From CAZJRB01 sp964547995 (GTDB taxonomy: Bacteria; Planctomycetota; Planctomycetia; Pirellulales; Thermoguttaceae): 55,990 nucleotides of DNA. Positions 7,804 through 17,900 of this stretch are shown here, one piece after another; the stretch's first letter is position 1; each line of letters opens with the position of its first letter. The notes beneath the pieces were generated by a model. It saw only the letters and a list, made by a program, of their open reading frames with translations. It was not told the DNA's origin and searched no databases. The stretch spans positions 1 to 55,990 of the forward strand of contig CAZJRB010000038.1 of assembly GCA_964547995.1 (NCBI GenBank), in the 5' to 3' direction. The position numbers and the translations under genes were made by a program.

Positions 7804-8553
7804 ATGCCCGAGCCCGGCAACAAGACCGTGTTGGCGTTGATGGCCCATCCCGACGATGCGGAGTTTCTTTGTGCGGGTACGCTGATCCGCCTGGCCGAGG
7901 CCGGCTGGGAGATCCACATTGCCACTGCGACGCCGGGTGACTGCGGCACGATGACCGAGAGCCCCGAGGACATCAGCGCCACCCGGACCAACGAGGCCAA
8001 GAACTCCGCGGCATTGATCGGGGCCACCTACTACTGTCTCGACGAGCGCGACGGGTTGGTCGTCTACGACAAGCCGACGGTCCGCAAGGCGATGGACCTC
8101 TTTCGCCGTGTGGCCCCGTCGTTGGCCTTTACCCACGCGCCAAAGGACTACATGATGGACCACGAGATGGCTTCGCTTTTGGCCCGTGCGGCGAGCTTTC
8201 TCTACGGCGCTCCCAACATCTCGCCGCATCCGCGGCTCGACCGTTCGACGGTGCCGTACCTCTACTACTGCGACCCGGTCGGGGGGATCGATCCGCTTGG
8301 CAATCCCGTGACGCCGACGACCTACGTGGACATCAGCGGGCAGTTGGAGAAGAAGATGGAAATGCTGGCCGCACATGCCTCGCAGCGCGAATGGCTCCGA
8401 GCGCACCACGGCACCGACGAGTATCTCGATGCCATGCGCCGCCACGCGGAGATGCGGGGACAAGAGGCGGGCATCGCCGCGGCCGAAGCGTTCGTCCAAC
8501 ACCGGGGTCACCCGTATCCCGCTGACGATATTCTCACAGAACTGTTCGGATAG
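7804..8553 (+). CDS. PIG-L family deacetylase (LmbE-like)
   Basis: This 249-residue protein is a zinc-dependent N-acetyl sugar deacetylase of the PIG-L/LmbE family. The zinc-site signature AHPDDAEF lies near residues 14-21, with Asp/Glu ligands and general base. 'FTHAPKDYMMDHEMA' supplies the downstream conserved His. Family members deacetylate GlcNAc-linked substrates (GlcNAc-PI, GlcNAc-Ins, bacillithiol precursor, chitooligosaccharides). The ATG at 7804 is used because the conserved beta-strand 'KTVLALMAHPDD' follows at once; an in-frame extension upstream overlaps the promoter. The next gene, 29 bp downstream, is a glucosamine-6-phosphate isomerase homologue, so the pair probably deacetylates and then deaminates an amino sugar. 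Exact substrate not determinable. Confidence 0.85.
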   Translation: MPEPGNKTVLALMAHPDDAEFLCAGTLIRLAEAGWEIHIATATPGDCGTMTESPEDISATRTNEAKNSAALIGATYYCLDERDGLVVYDKPTVRKAMDLFRRVAPSLAFTHAPKDYMMDHEMASLLARAASFLYGAPNISPHPRLDRSTVPYLYYCDPVGGIDPLGNPVTPTTYVDISGQLEKKMEMLAAHASQREWLRAHHGTDEYLDAMRRHAEMRGQEAGIAAAEAFVQHRGHPYPADDILTELFG

Positions 8554-8582
8554 GTGATACTCGAAACACGGGAGGACACGAA

Positions 8583-9515
8583 ATGCTACGTCCCCTCAGC
8601 AAAGTCGCGCCCGGATGGTGGGACTATACGACGTTGGATTCTGCGATCCTTGACGACGTGGCGAAGCTGAGCGCCGAGGATATTCAGGGCCTTTCCCGGC
8701 CGGGGTTCAAGGTCGTCATGTACGACACGCTCGAGGACTTCTACCTGGCCGAGGCGCTGGAGTACATCGACGCCTGGAAACAGTCGACCGACGACGCCCC
8801 GGCCGGCATCTGCGGCCCGATCGGTCCGACCGAACAGTTGCCGCTGGTCGCACGCCTGGTCAACGAGTTGGAGCTGGACGTTCGCGGGGCCCATTTCTGG
8901 GGTATGGACGAATGGGTCGACGCCGAGGGCACACCGGTTCCGACCACGCACCCGTTGAGCTTCGCCAAGGCCGACATGGAGTCGTGTTTCAATCGAATCA
9001 AGCCGGAATTGCGGATGCCGGAGAAACACCTGCACTTTCCGACCGGCGATCTGGACGCGTATTCGAGAAGTTTTGACGAGGTCCGCTGCGTGGTGATGCA
9101 AGGCGGTCAGGGCGAAGTGAAGCACTGGGCGTTCAACGATCCGCCGAAGCGAGAAGGCGAATATCAGGATGCGCCCCCGCCGCCGGCCGAATACCGCAAG
9201 CTCGCCACCCGCGTGACCGACCTGCACCCGATGACCATCATCCAAAACGCCCGGACCTCCGGCGGGGGGCAAGTCTCACTCGTGCCGACCAAGGCGGCAA
9301 CCGTCGGGCCGGTCGAGACGTGGAAGGCCGAAAAGGTCTCGATCTGGCAGGCCGGCGCCCACGACAATCCCTTCGGCCAGCGGTTGACCGCACTGATGAT
9401 CTCCAAGAAAATCCCCGATTCGTCCGTGCCCATGTCGCTGCTGGCCGAACATTCCAACGTCCAGTTCAACTACTACCGCCACGGACTCGGCGTGGTCGAG
9501 GCAGAGATGCACTGA
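8583..9515 (+). CDS. glucosamine-6-phosphate isomerase/deaminase family protein (NagB-like)
   Basis: GGAGG seven bases upstream fixes the start at 8583. The 310-residue protein belongs to the NagB/6-phosphogluconolactonase fold. It shows 'GICGPIGPTEQLPLVARLVNE' (phosphate-binding loop region) and 'AHFWGMDEWVD', corresponding to the NagB D-E-W/Y substrate segment, with 'LLAEHSNVQFNY' near the end. NagB converts glucosamine-6-P to fructose-6-P and ammonium. At about 310 residues it is longer than classical NagB (~266), with extra N-terminal residues, and several catalytic positions cannot be matched with certainty, so a different amino-sugar phosphate is possible. The PIG-L deacetylase directly upstream supports amino-sugar catabolism. 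A strong hairpin (9570-9590) follows. Confidence 0.75.
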   Translation: MLRPLSKVAPGWWDYTTLDSAILDDVAKLSAEDIQGLSRPGFKVVMYDTLEDFYLAEALEYIDAWKQSTDDAPAGICGPIGPTEQLPLVARLVNELELDVRGAHFWGMDEWVDAEGTPVPTTHPLSFAKADMESCFNRIKPELRMPEKHLHFPTGDLDAYSRSFDEVRCVVMQGGQGEVKHWAFNDPPKREGEYQDAPPPPAEYRKLATRVTDLHPMTIIQNARTSGGGQVSLVPTKAATVGPVETWKAEKVSIWQAGAHDNPFGQRLTALMISKKIPDSSVPMSLLAEHSNVQFNYYRHGLGVVEAEMH

Positions 9516-9532
9516 GTAGTGGTGGGGGGTCG

Positions 9533-9560
9533 GTGATGAGTGGTGGGTGATGAGTGGTGG
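9533..9560. repeat. 14-bp tandem duplication
   Basis: Two perfect tandem copies of GTGATGAGTGGTGG occupy 9533-9560, in the gap between the convergent NagB-like and LarA-like genes. Similar G/T-rich short repeats occur near 41700. Confidence 0.8.
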
Positions 9561-9569
9561 GGTCAAAAG

Positions 9570-9590
9570 CCCCGGCACTGCGTGCCGGGG
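9570..9590. terminator. bidirectional hairpin between convergent genes
   Basis: CCCCGGCAC-tgc-GTGCCGGGG is a perfect 9-bp stem with a 3-nt loop, placed between converging stops at 9515 and 9609. There is 'AAAAG' on the left and 'TTCT' on the right rather than a long T tract. Probably a shared terminator. Confidence 0.55.
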
Positions 9591-9608
9591 TTCTGGCGCG
9601 CATCTCCG

Positions 9609-10874
9609 CTACTCCAAATCCGGCAGATTCCCCGTGGCGTCCAGCGGCAATGCCCGGGCGCCGGTGAGGATTTCCAGGTCGTCCCGCTGGCGGGCTTCGG
9701 CCAGATAGGCGGCCGAGCACTCGACCTCGGCCAAGCGCAGCGTGTCGGCAATCCAGAGGAGCTTCGCGTCGGGGGGATCGGTGAGCCCGATGCTGCCCAG
9801 TGCGATATCGAGCATCTCGCGGTCGGTCTCGTAGTCGAGCGGCGGCATGGCGGCCGCGATGTGACCGGAGGTGATCACGTTGAGTCGCGTCGCCTCGATG
9901 TCCGCTTCTCGTAAGAGTCGCGACCGGCAGAACTCGGCGAAGCCCATGCCCAGGGCGTTGCCGTGCGTCTGGTGGGTCAGGCCGCGCAGAGCGATCCGCC
10001 TTACCTTCGGCAGCTCATCCGCAGCCGCCTTGTGCTCGTGGAACTTCCGGCCGACGATGTTCGTATCGAGACCCGCCCCGCTGATGTCCTTCCCGATCCG
10101 GTCGATCAGCAGTAGATCGACGTAGTCGAACGGCAGCCGGGCAACCCACTTGCCGGCCATTGCCAGCAGCTCCGGCTCGCGCGACTCGAACTCCTCCGGG
10201 ACAAGGGCTTCGATCCGGGCGGTCTCGTCGTAGGCGTTCTCCAGGATCGCCAGCCCGGCCACAATGCGGCACCGGGCGAGCACCTCGTGAGCGACGCTGC
10301 GAACGATCCGGTCGAACGAGTAATCGTCGATCGCCTTGTGATAGACGGCGGCCCCTTCGCACTTTCCCAGACCGATGAGCATCATCTTCATCAGCCCGCT
10401 TTCAATCGGGCCGGCGAACAGGGTGTGCGGCTTGACGCGGTTGCAGACCACCACGTGATCGGCCTGCGAGGCGAACCGGTCGAAATGGACCGGGAACCCC
10501 TCGGCCGCCCGGCAGACGACGACCGTTTCCATGCCCGACCGGATGGGGCAGCCGATGAACTCCTCGGTGATGCCGTACGACTCGATGACCTGCCGCTGTC
10601 CTTCGGCGCCGCCGCCGCCGTGGCTTCCCATGGCGGGCACGACAAACGGCTCGGCCCCGAGCGACTTCAGGTGTTCGGCGATTGCCCGGATGATCACGTG
10701 GATGTTGGCAATTCCCCGGCTTCCCGCGGTGATAGCGACGGTCTGTCCCGGCTCGATCTTCCCGGCCAGTTCGAGCGTAGCCATCTGAGCATGCACTTCA
10801 CCGGACACGTCATCCACACGGGGACGGTCAAAGATTTGCCGGACGCGAAAGATTTCGGGCAGTTGCATAGGCAT
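9609..10874 (-). CDS. LarA-like (lactate racemase domain, DUF2088) protein
   Basis: ATG at 10874 is chosen: AAGG lies upstream and the conserved region begins soon after; an extension to 10919 adds unlikely residues. The ~421-residue protein matches the nickel-pincer lactate-racemase superfamily. It has 'GQTVAITAGSRGI' (N-terminal nucleotide/cofactor region), 'VVPAMGSHGGGGAEGQ' and 'CNRVKPHTLFAGPIESGLMKMMLIGLGK', a diagnostic block of the broader DUF2088 group. True LarA racemises lactate with a nickel-bound nicotinic-acid cofactor made by LarBCE. No larBCE genes are visible here, so the substrate may differ (other hydroxy-acids or sugar acids are known in the family). Monocistronic by context. 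Confidence 0.7.
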   Translation of the reverse strand: MPMQLPEIFRVRQIFDRPRVDDVSGEVHAQMATLELAGKIEPGQTVAITAGSRGIANIHVIIRAIAEHLKSLGAEPFVVPAMGSHGGGGAEGQRQVIESYGITEEFIGCPIRSGMETVVVCRAAEGFPVHFDRFASQADHVVVCNRVKPHTLFAGPIESGLMKMMLIGLGKCEGAAVYHKAIDDYSFDRIVRSVAHEVLARCRIVAGLAILENAYDETARIEALVPEEFESREPELLAMAGKWVARLPFDYVDLLLIDRIGKDISGAGLDTNIVGRKFHEHKAAADELPKVRRIALRGLTHQTHGNALGMGFAEFCRSRLLREADIEATRLNVITSGHIAAAMPPLDYETDREMLDIALGSIGLTDPPDAKLLWIADTLRLAEVECSAAYLAEARQRDDLEILTGARALPLDATGNLPDLE

Positions 10875-10969
10875 CGCGGACCTTGGGCTTTGTTGGACGA
10901 CGCCTTCGGCGTATCCCATCTTCGTAATCCTGGACTTCGTTGTCTAGCGCTTTCGGGGTTGGTGCTAGC

Positions 10970-11023
10970 ATGGAAACGTAGCGACGAGAAGGGCATGTCC
11001 TTCTTGTCCGACACCGTTTCCAT
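10970..11023. repeat. nested inverted repeat between divergent genes
   Basis: The outer arms ATGGAAACG (10970-10978) and CGTTTCCAT (11015-11023) are perfect. Inside lies a second hairpin, AGAAGG-gcatgt-CCTTCT. It sits in the ~280 bp between the divergent LarA-like and AsmA-like genes and could be an operator, an RNA structure or a short mobile palindrome. Confidence 0.6.
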
Positions 11024-11153
11024 ACGATTGAACTCACCCGGCCGCCGTAACTCATTACACAGCCTAGAGTTGCGCCGGCGGCGAATCGCTCTAGCCCCGG
11101 TTTCCTTTTCTCACTAAAATCCCTTGCCCCAAAGAATCACATGGAGGTGGATC

Positions 11154-14100
11154 ATGTCAACCACGGATGCCCACGTGCCGCCGAGCGGTTGGGTCCCGGC
11201 CCCGCAACCGGCCCCGGAACCGCGCCGCAGGCGATTTCCCCGGCGGCTGATCGTGCTGACCGGGTTGCTGCTTCTCGTCGTATACCTGTTGCCGGTGATC
11301 ATCGCCCATACGCCGCTTCTGGATTTTGTCGTCCACACGGCAACGGCCGACCTGCAAGGGCGGGCAACCGTCGAATCGGCCTCGCTCGGCTGGTTCGCGC
11401 CGGTTCGCCTTCAGGGGATCGAGGTCCGCGACCCGGGCGGCGAGGTGGTCCTGACCGCCGTCGAGGTATCGGGCGACAAGCCGCTTCTGAAAATGCTGAT
11501 GGATCGATCGGACCTCGGCGAGTTCCGCGTCGAGCAGCCGGTGATCAACGTAGTAGTGCGTCCCGACGGAACCAACGTCGAGGACCTGATCGCCAAGTAC
11601 ATGGAGCCGGAGGAAGAGCCCGACGGTGGCGGAATCGGGGTCGATTTGAACGTGATTGCCGGGAGCGTCTCGTTGACCGACGCCGTGTCGAAGCAGACCT
11701 GGCAACTCAACGACCTGGAGCTTGCTTTGAGCGTGCAATCCGACGTGTCGCAGCCGGTCACGCTGGAGACTTCGGCGACGATCGACGGCGAGGGTGTTCC
11801 CGGGCGGCTGGTGGCGAAGGTCTCCATGCCGCTGGGCGACGGTTCGAAACCGGCCGCCGAAGACGCGTCTTCGGAAGTGCCCGCGTCCATCGAGCCTACC
11901 CCCGCCGACGCGCCTTCGGAATCGCCGGCGGCGGCCGCGACCCCGAAGGGCAAGGCCGACTTGAACATAGAAAGCTTCCCGCTGGCGATGCTCGATTCGC
12001 TGCTCGCCCGTTTTGCGCCCGGTACGAAAGCGACCGGTGATCTTACGTCGGAGATCCACGTGACCTGGGGCGAGCGCACCGTCGTTCAGGCGGACATCAC
12101 CGCCAGGGACCTTACCGTAACCTCGCCGATGTTGCAAAGCGATCAGGTACGGCTCGACCGGCTCGAGGCCGTCTGCGAGATCAGCCGGCGCGGCGACCGG
12201 ATCGAAATCGTCCGCTCGTCGCTCGACTGCGACGCGGGCAACCTGGCGGCCAGCGGGGTGTTCAACCTCGGTGGCGAGTGGATCGGGCGGCTACCCGCTT
12301 CCGCGCTGGAACAGACGTGCGAAATCGAGGGCCGCGTCGACCTTGCGCGCCTGGCCGGGATGTTGCCCAAGACGCTCCACATTCGCGAAGAAACCCGGAT
12401 CACGTCGGGCGAAGTGCAACTCGCGCTGGTGAGCCGGCCGGGAATGCCGGCAGCGGATTCGGCCACCCTGCCCGGAATGGTCTGGCAAGGCCGCCTCGAG
12501 GCCTCGAACATCGCGGCGATCGATCGCGGCCGGCCGATCGCCTGGAAGCGGCCGGTCCTGCTGACGCTCGCCGCCCACGAAACGCCGCAAGGGCCCGTCG
12601 TCGACGAGATGAAGTGCGATTCCGAGTTCTTGAAAATCCATGCGGCCGGCACACTCGCCGAGCTGTCCGCCGCGGCTTCCTTCGACCTGAAACAGCTCGC
12701 CGATCAGCTCGGCCAGTTCGTCGACTTCGGCGGCGTCGAACTCGCCGGAAACGGCTGGGCCAACTTCAATTGGAAACACGCCGACAACGAACAGTTCGAG
12801 GCCGACGTCGATCTCCAGCTCCGAAACTTCCGCCTCGCACTGGCCGAAGGACAAACCTGGGCGGAGAAGGAACTGTTCGCCTCTCTCTCCGCCGCCGGAA
12901 GAACCAACTTCGGAAACGATACGCAATTCGACTCCGCTTCGCTCCGGGTGAAGGCGGGCGAAGAAACGCTCGCCGCTCAACTCACCCAACCGGTGATCGA
13001 CCTCCGCCGCGGCGGGAGCTGGCCCGTTGCACTGAACACCCAGGGCGAACTGCAACACTGGCCCGGGCGGCTGCGGTCGTGGATCGACCCGGGCAACTGG
13101 ACCCTTGCCGGAAGATACGACCTCGCGGCCGAAGCCACCGGTTCGGCCGACGGCCTGACCGTACGCCAGGCCACGATGGCCGTCGAACCGTTCCGGCTCG
13201 CCCGGGCAAGCTGCCCGGCTGCTGCCGACAGCCGGGATGCTGAAACCGCTGGGCTATCGCTGAACGTCATCGAGCCGAAACTCAATGTCGTCTTCGCCGG
13301 AAGCTGGAATCAGAAGAAACGCAAGCTGCACCTCAAGCCGGCGTCGCTTAGGGGCAACAACCTGTCGCTCGCAACGACGCAACTCACGATAGCCCTGCCC
13401 GACGAAGGGCCCTTCGAACTGGACGGCAACGTCACGTACCGGGGCGACCTCCAACGCCTCATGGCATGGTTCGCCGATCCGAAGACACCCCCGTCGTGGC
13501 GGCTGGCCGGAAAACTTGACGCCAAGGCGACCGTACACCAAACCGGCGGCAAGATCAACGGCCAGATCGATGCAAACATCGCCAATTTCACCGCCGCCGG
13601 CGCCTCCGGAAAAACCTTCGCCGAACCGAACATCCACCTCGTCGCCAACGGCGGATACGACACGCAAGCCGGCGTGATCCGACTCATGCAGCTCAACGCA
13701 ACCTCCAGCATGGTCGGGGCCGCCGGCACGGGACAGATCCAGACCGCCAAACAGACAAACCTGCAATTCGACGGCAAGCTCCAGTACGACCTCGACAAAC
13801 TCTCGAAGCTGCTGGCGACCCGCATCGGGCCGGGCGTCCACTTCTCCGGCAAAGGGTCGAGCCCCGCCTCCTACCGCGGCGGGTTGTCGCCGACCGCGGG
13901 ACGCGCAACCGCAGCCTTGCAGTGGAACGCGGCCAACCTCTATGGATTCCCGGTCGGGCCGGCCGAACTCAAGGTCCGAATGGCCGACGGCGTCGTCGAG
14001 GCCGAGCCGCTCGAAGTGACGGCCAGCGGCGGGCGGTTGTACCTCGCTCCCCAAGTACAGCTCAAGGAGCCGATGCTCATGACCTTGCCGCCGGGGCCGC

Positions 14101-14732
14101 TCGTCGCACAGGTCCAAATCACGCCCCAGATGTGCGACAGCCTGCTGAAGTACGTCGCCCCGGTCCTCGCCGACGTGACGCAGGCCCAGGGAACTTTTTC
14201 GATCGAGCTGGAAGGTTGCCGGGTCCCGCTGGCCGATTGGACCAAGGCCGACGTGACCGGCCGGTTGATCGTCCATTCGGTCGAGGTCGGGGCCGGACCC
14301 CTGGTGAAGGAACTCGCCGTGCTGCTGGGCCACGCCTCCCCGGCCAAGCTCCGCCGCGAGTCGGTCGTGCCGTTCCGCATGGTCGACGGCCGCGTTTACC
14401 ACCAGGGTCTCGAACTGGAGTTCCCCGACCTGACGATCCGCACCAGCGGCTCGGTCGGCGTCGACCAGACGCTCTCGCTGATGGCCGAGATGCCGGTGCC
14501 GCCGAAATGGATCGGCAACAACCGCCTCGGCGCCGCGCTGCGCAACCAGGTGATCCGCATCCCAATGACCGGCACGCTCAGCAGCCCGAAGCTCGACCGC
14601 CGCGTCATGGAGCAGCTCAGCCGCGAGTTCCTGCAGAAGGCCGCCGCCAACGTCCTCGAAGACGAACTCAAGAACCAGATCGACAAGCACATCGACCTCG
14701 ACAGCCTTCAGAACCTCTTCCGGCCGCGGTAG
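11154..14732 (+). CDS. AsmA-like giant envelope protein
   Basis: GGAGG six bases before ATG 11154 sets the start, giving ~1192 residues. After a Pro-rich cytoplasmic N-terminus there is one transmembrane span around residues 33-60 ('LIVLTGLLLLVVYLLPVIIA'). The rest is long, repetitive beta-strand material with a Pro/Ala/Glu linker near residues 240-265. Features such as 'ATVESASLGWFAPVRLQGIEV' at the front and a C-terminal region with 'VTGRLIVHSVEVGAGPLVKEL' and 'IPMTGTLSSPKLD' fit the AsmA/TamB/YhdP group. In that group the protein forms a periplasmic groove for lipid transfer to the outer membrane. It appears monocistronic. Assignment is from overall architecture; no catalytic residues are expected. 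Confidence 0.7.
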   Translation: MSTTDAHVPPSGWVPAPQPAPEPRRRRFPRRLIVLTGLLLLVVYLLPVIIAHTPLLDFVVHTATADLQGRATVESASLGWFAPVRLQGIEVRDPGGEVVLTAVEVSGDKPLLKMLMDRSDLGEFRVEQPVINVVVRPDGTNVEDLIAKYMEPEEEPDGGGIGVDLNVIAGSVSLTDAVSKQTWQLNDLELALSVQSDVSQPVTLETSATIDGEGVPGRLVAKVSMPLGDGSKPAAEDASSEVPASIEPTPADAPSESPAAAATPKGKADLNIESFPLAMLDSLLARFAPGTKATGDLTSEIHVTWGERTVVQADITARDLTVTSPMLQSDQVRLDRLEAVCEISRRGDRIEIVRSSLDCDAGNLAASGVFNLGGEWIGRLPASALEQTCEIEGRVDLARLAGMLPKTLHIREETRITSGEVQLALVSRPGMPAADSATLPGMVWQGRLEASNIAAIDRGRPIAWKRPVLLTLAAHETPQGPVVDEMKCDSEFLKIHAAGTLAELSAAASFDLKQLADQLGQFVDFGGVELAGNGWANFNWKHADNEQFEADVDLQLRNFRLALAEGQTWAEKELFASLSAAGRTNFGNDTQFDSASLRVKAGEETLAAQLTQPVIDLRRGGSWPVALNTQGELQHWPGRLRSWIDPGNWTLAGRYDLAAEATGSADGLTVRQATMAVEPFRLARASCPAAADSRDAETAGLSLNVIEPKLNVVFAGSWNQKKRKLHLKPASLRGNNLSLATTQLTIALPDEGPFELDGNVTYRGDLQRLMAWFADPKTPPSWRLAGKLDAKATVHQTGGKINGQIDANIANFTAAGASGKTFAEPNIHLVANGGYDTQAGVIRLMQLNATSSMVGAAGTGQIQTAKQTNLQFDGKLQYDLDKLSKLLATRIGPGVHFSGKGSSPASYRGGLSPTAGRATAALQWNAANLYGFPVGPAELKVRMADGVVEAEPLEVTASGGRLYLAPQVQLKEPMLMTLPPGPLVAQVQITPQMCDSLLKYVAPVLADVTQAQGTFSIELEGCRVPLADWTKADVTGRLIVHSVEVGAGPLVKELAVLLGHASPAKLRRESVVPFRMVDGRVYHQGLELEFPDLTIRTSGSVGVDQTLSLMAEMPVPPKWIGNNRLGAALRNQVIRIPMTGTLSSPKLDRRVMEQLSREFLQKAAANVLEDELKNQIDKHIDLDSLQNLFRPR

Positions 14733-14865
14733 ACGGGTGTACGGCCAATCCACGGGCACCTGCGCGCAAGGTACACGAGAAGAACCGAGGGGCAATAGAG
14801 AGAAGCGGCGGACAGGGTGGAGTACTGACCGCACAGCCACCCGTCCCGCAGAGGGGGCTCCCTAC

Positions 14866-14894
14866 TTGAGCCAATCCCCGGCAGCCCGTATACT
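14866..14894 (+). promoter_or_regulatory. candidate sigma-70 promoter for the FGE-fold giant
   Basis: TTGAGC (14866-14871), 17-bp spacer, TATACT (14889-14894). The predicted start near 14901 leaves a ~38-nt leader before ATG 14939, which lacks an obvious SD. Confidence 0.5.
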
Positions 14895-14938
14895 CAACGG
14901 CATTCGGGCCTCCCTTCTCCTCCGCTTCGGGTGTCGTC

Positions 14939-17900
14939 ATGGCCGAGAAGTTCGACCCTTCCTTGAGCCAGCGTTATTACGAGTGGTTGTCCATCGCCCC
15001 CGAGGATCAACCGCCGACGCTGTACCGGTTGCTCGGCCTTCGGACGTTTGAAGACGATCCAACGGTGATTGAAAATGCCGCAGACCGGCAGATGTCCCAC
15101 CTGCGGACGTTCCAATCGGGAAAGCACAGTGCCGAATCGCAAAAGATTCTCAACCACGTCGCTTCCGCCAGAGTCACGCTGTTGAATCCCGAGAAGAGGG
15201 AAGAGTACGACAAGCTGCTTCGCGAACAGATGAAGTTGGAAGCGGAAGGATCGGTGCTGGACGACGAGTCCTCGGCACGCCAGGAAGAACTCTCGACGAC
15301 GCTGGTTGGGTTTCTGGAGGCGATTGAGATCAGCAAGTTGAAGGAGATTGCGGAGGAGACAAAGAAGAAGCCGAAACCTGCGGAACCACGCAAACCGCCG
15401 AAGCGGACTGCGGTTTCTTCGGACAAGGCGGCTGGGGATCGGAGGTTGATGATCGGTGGGGCGATCGGGGCCGGTGTGCTGTTGCTGCTTGTGATTGCCG
15501 TGTTGGCGGTGAAATTCGGCGGTGGGAAGAAGGAGGAGAGGCCACAGAAGGAGGACGCTTGGCTAGCCGACATTGGGCAGCAGCGTGAACCATCAACACC
15601 GGCGAAGCCGACAGAGCCGCCCGTGAAGCCCACGGAACCGACGACCCCACGTCCCGCAACCGTCCCCGACGACCAATCCGCCGAACAGCCCGTCTCCGTC
15701 CAAGTTGCCGAATACGCAAAGAAGTTGACCATTGACCTGCCCGGCGACGTCAAAATGGAATTCGTTCTGATCCCGGCGGGGGAGTTCATGATGGGCTCAT
15801 CGGAGGCTCAACGGCAGTTGGCCCTCGCTGAGGCAGAGCGGAGGAAGGACGGTTGGCTGAAAGGCAGGATCGGGCTGGAGGGGCCACAACACAAGGTGAA
15901 GATCAGCCAGCCCTTCTACCTAGGGAAGTACGAAGTAACCCAGGCCCAATGGCAGGCGGTGATGGGGAACAACCCGTCGAAGTCCAAAGGTTCGACGAAC
16001 CCAGTTGAGCAGGTCAGTTGGGAAGATATTCAGCAGTTCTTGGCGAAGTTGAACGTGGCATTTGAGAAGAAGGGGATGGTATTTGGCCTTCCAACGGAGG
16101 CAGAATGGGAGTACGCATGCCGAGCGGGAACGACGACGGCGTTTAGCTTTGCGGATGATCCGACACTTCTTTCCCAGTACGGTTGGTTCACGGGCAATTC
16201 AGGAAAAAAGACGCACCCTGTTGGCCAAGGGAAGCCGAATGCGTGGGGGCTTTACGACATGCACGGGAACGTGTGGGAATGGTGTTCGGATTGGTTGAAT
16301 TGGTATGGGAAGTCGCCACGGGTTGATCCGGCTGGTCCGCCCGGGGGCTTGCAGCGCGGGCAACGTGGCGGGAGTTGCAACTGCTCGGCGATGGCTTGCC
16401 GGACAGCCTTCCGCATCTCCGGCGGCCTGGGCGCACGGGGGCGCGACCTAGGCTTCCGCCTCGCCCTAGCAATTCCGGCGGGTGAGGTCACTGAAACAGT
16501 CGTGGAGGATAGCAAACCGTCTGTACCAAAATCCACTCCTGAACCTCCCGAACCCGACGCTGTTGCAGTTGCTGCACCCGAACCACCAGCACCCAAGAAT
16601 CCCGTCCCCGCCCCCGATGCCCAAGCGGAAATGCTCAAGCAGCTTGACGAGATTTACGAGTTCTCCGAACGAAGAACACCGGCAGAACGACTCAAGCTTG
16701 CCCGGGAACTCTTTGAACTGGGCAAGGAATCGCAAGGCGAGCCGGTCGAGAAATTCGTGCTGTTCCGCAAGGCGATGGAATCCGCCCAAAGCGGCGGCGA
16801 TGCCGGGTTGATGCTGGAAGTGGTCGATGCGATCTGTGCGGAGTTCCAGGTCGATGTCCTGGAAGGCAAACAGAATGCCCTTGCAGGTTTCGTAAGAGGT
16901 TCGCCCGAGCCCGAACAGATTGAATTGTTCATCGAAGCCGGTGATCCGGTGATTGACGATGCCATTGCCGCAGGTCGTTACGACATCGCAGGAAACATCG
17001 CCGAGGCGGCCTACCGGCTGGCTCAGAAATCGGGCGACCGCGACTCCCGCAAACGTGCTTACGACCGGCGTAATGCCGTCAGGAAGCTGGCTCTGAAATG
17101 GAAGGAACTTCAAGATGTCTGGAACACTTTGAAGACAAATCCTGATGATCCGGCAGCTAATCTGGCGGTGGGGCAATGGCTCTGCTTTGAACGGCAGAAT
17201 TGGAAGCAAGGTTTGCCACATCTTGCAAAGTGCAGCAGCCCCGCCTTGAAAGGCATTGCCGCCCAGGAGGTAAACTCCCCTCCGACAACTCCTGATGCCC
17301 AGGTCAAACTTGCGGACGCTTGGTGGAATCTGGCTGAGAAGATCGAAGGCAAGGAAAAAGATGCGTTGATGGCCCATGCGGGCGAGTGGTATGGGAAAGC
17401 ATTGGACGACTTGCCAGAAGGTTTTGTGAAAGCGAAGGTTAGGAAGAAGTTGGAGGAGGTTGGTGCCGTTGTCAAGATTGAACGGCCAATGGTGAAGAAG
17501 CCGGAATTACCGTCTCGCACCAAATCAACTCCTGCCCCAACCACCGCAAGCAAGAAATCTTTTAAGGTTCAGTTTAGTTCACCAACAGATATGAAGCGTT
17601 TTGTACTAAGGAAAGGTTCGCAGGTGGGTGTGAGCAATGGTCTGCTAGGGATTAAAGGTGGATGTGTTACGTTCGGGACGTATTTCAAGTCCATCTCTTC
17701 TGCAACGATCATTGGCGGAATTGTACCACCGGCAAAGGAAAACTTTCGTGCTTCGGTCGGCCCGGTCAACATGATTTTGAACTGGGAGGGAGCGAAGAAG
17801 AACGAGAATCACTTTCGGTATTGTACCGACAGAAGTCCTCGCAATCGCAGCCACGCGACCAGACCGTACGCTTTGACACCGGGAAGGTTCCACGCAATAC

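Noticed and set aside
13254..14840. Long minus-strand open frame (528 codons) opposite the AsmA-like gene.
   Set aside because: A high-G+C mirror frame; its translation lacks domain features and signal sequences, while the plus strand is coherent with an SD.
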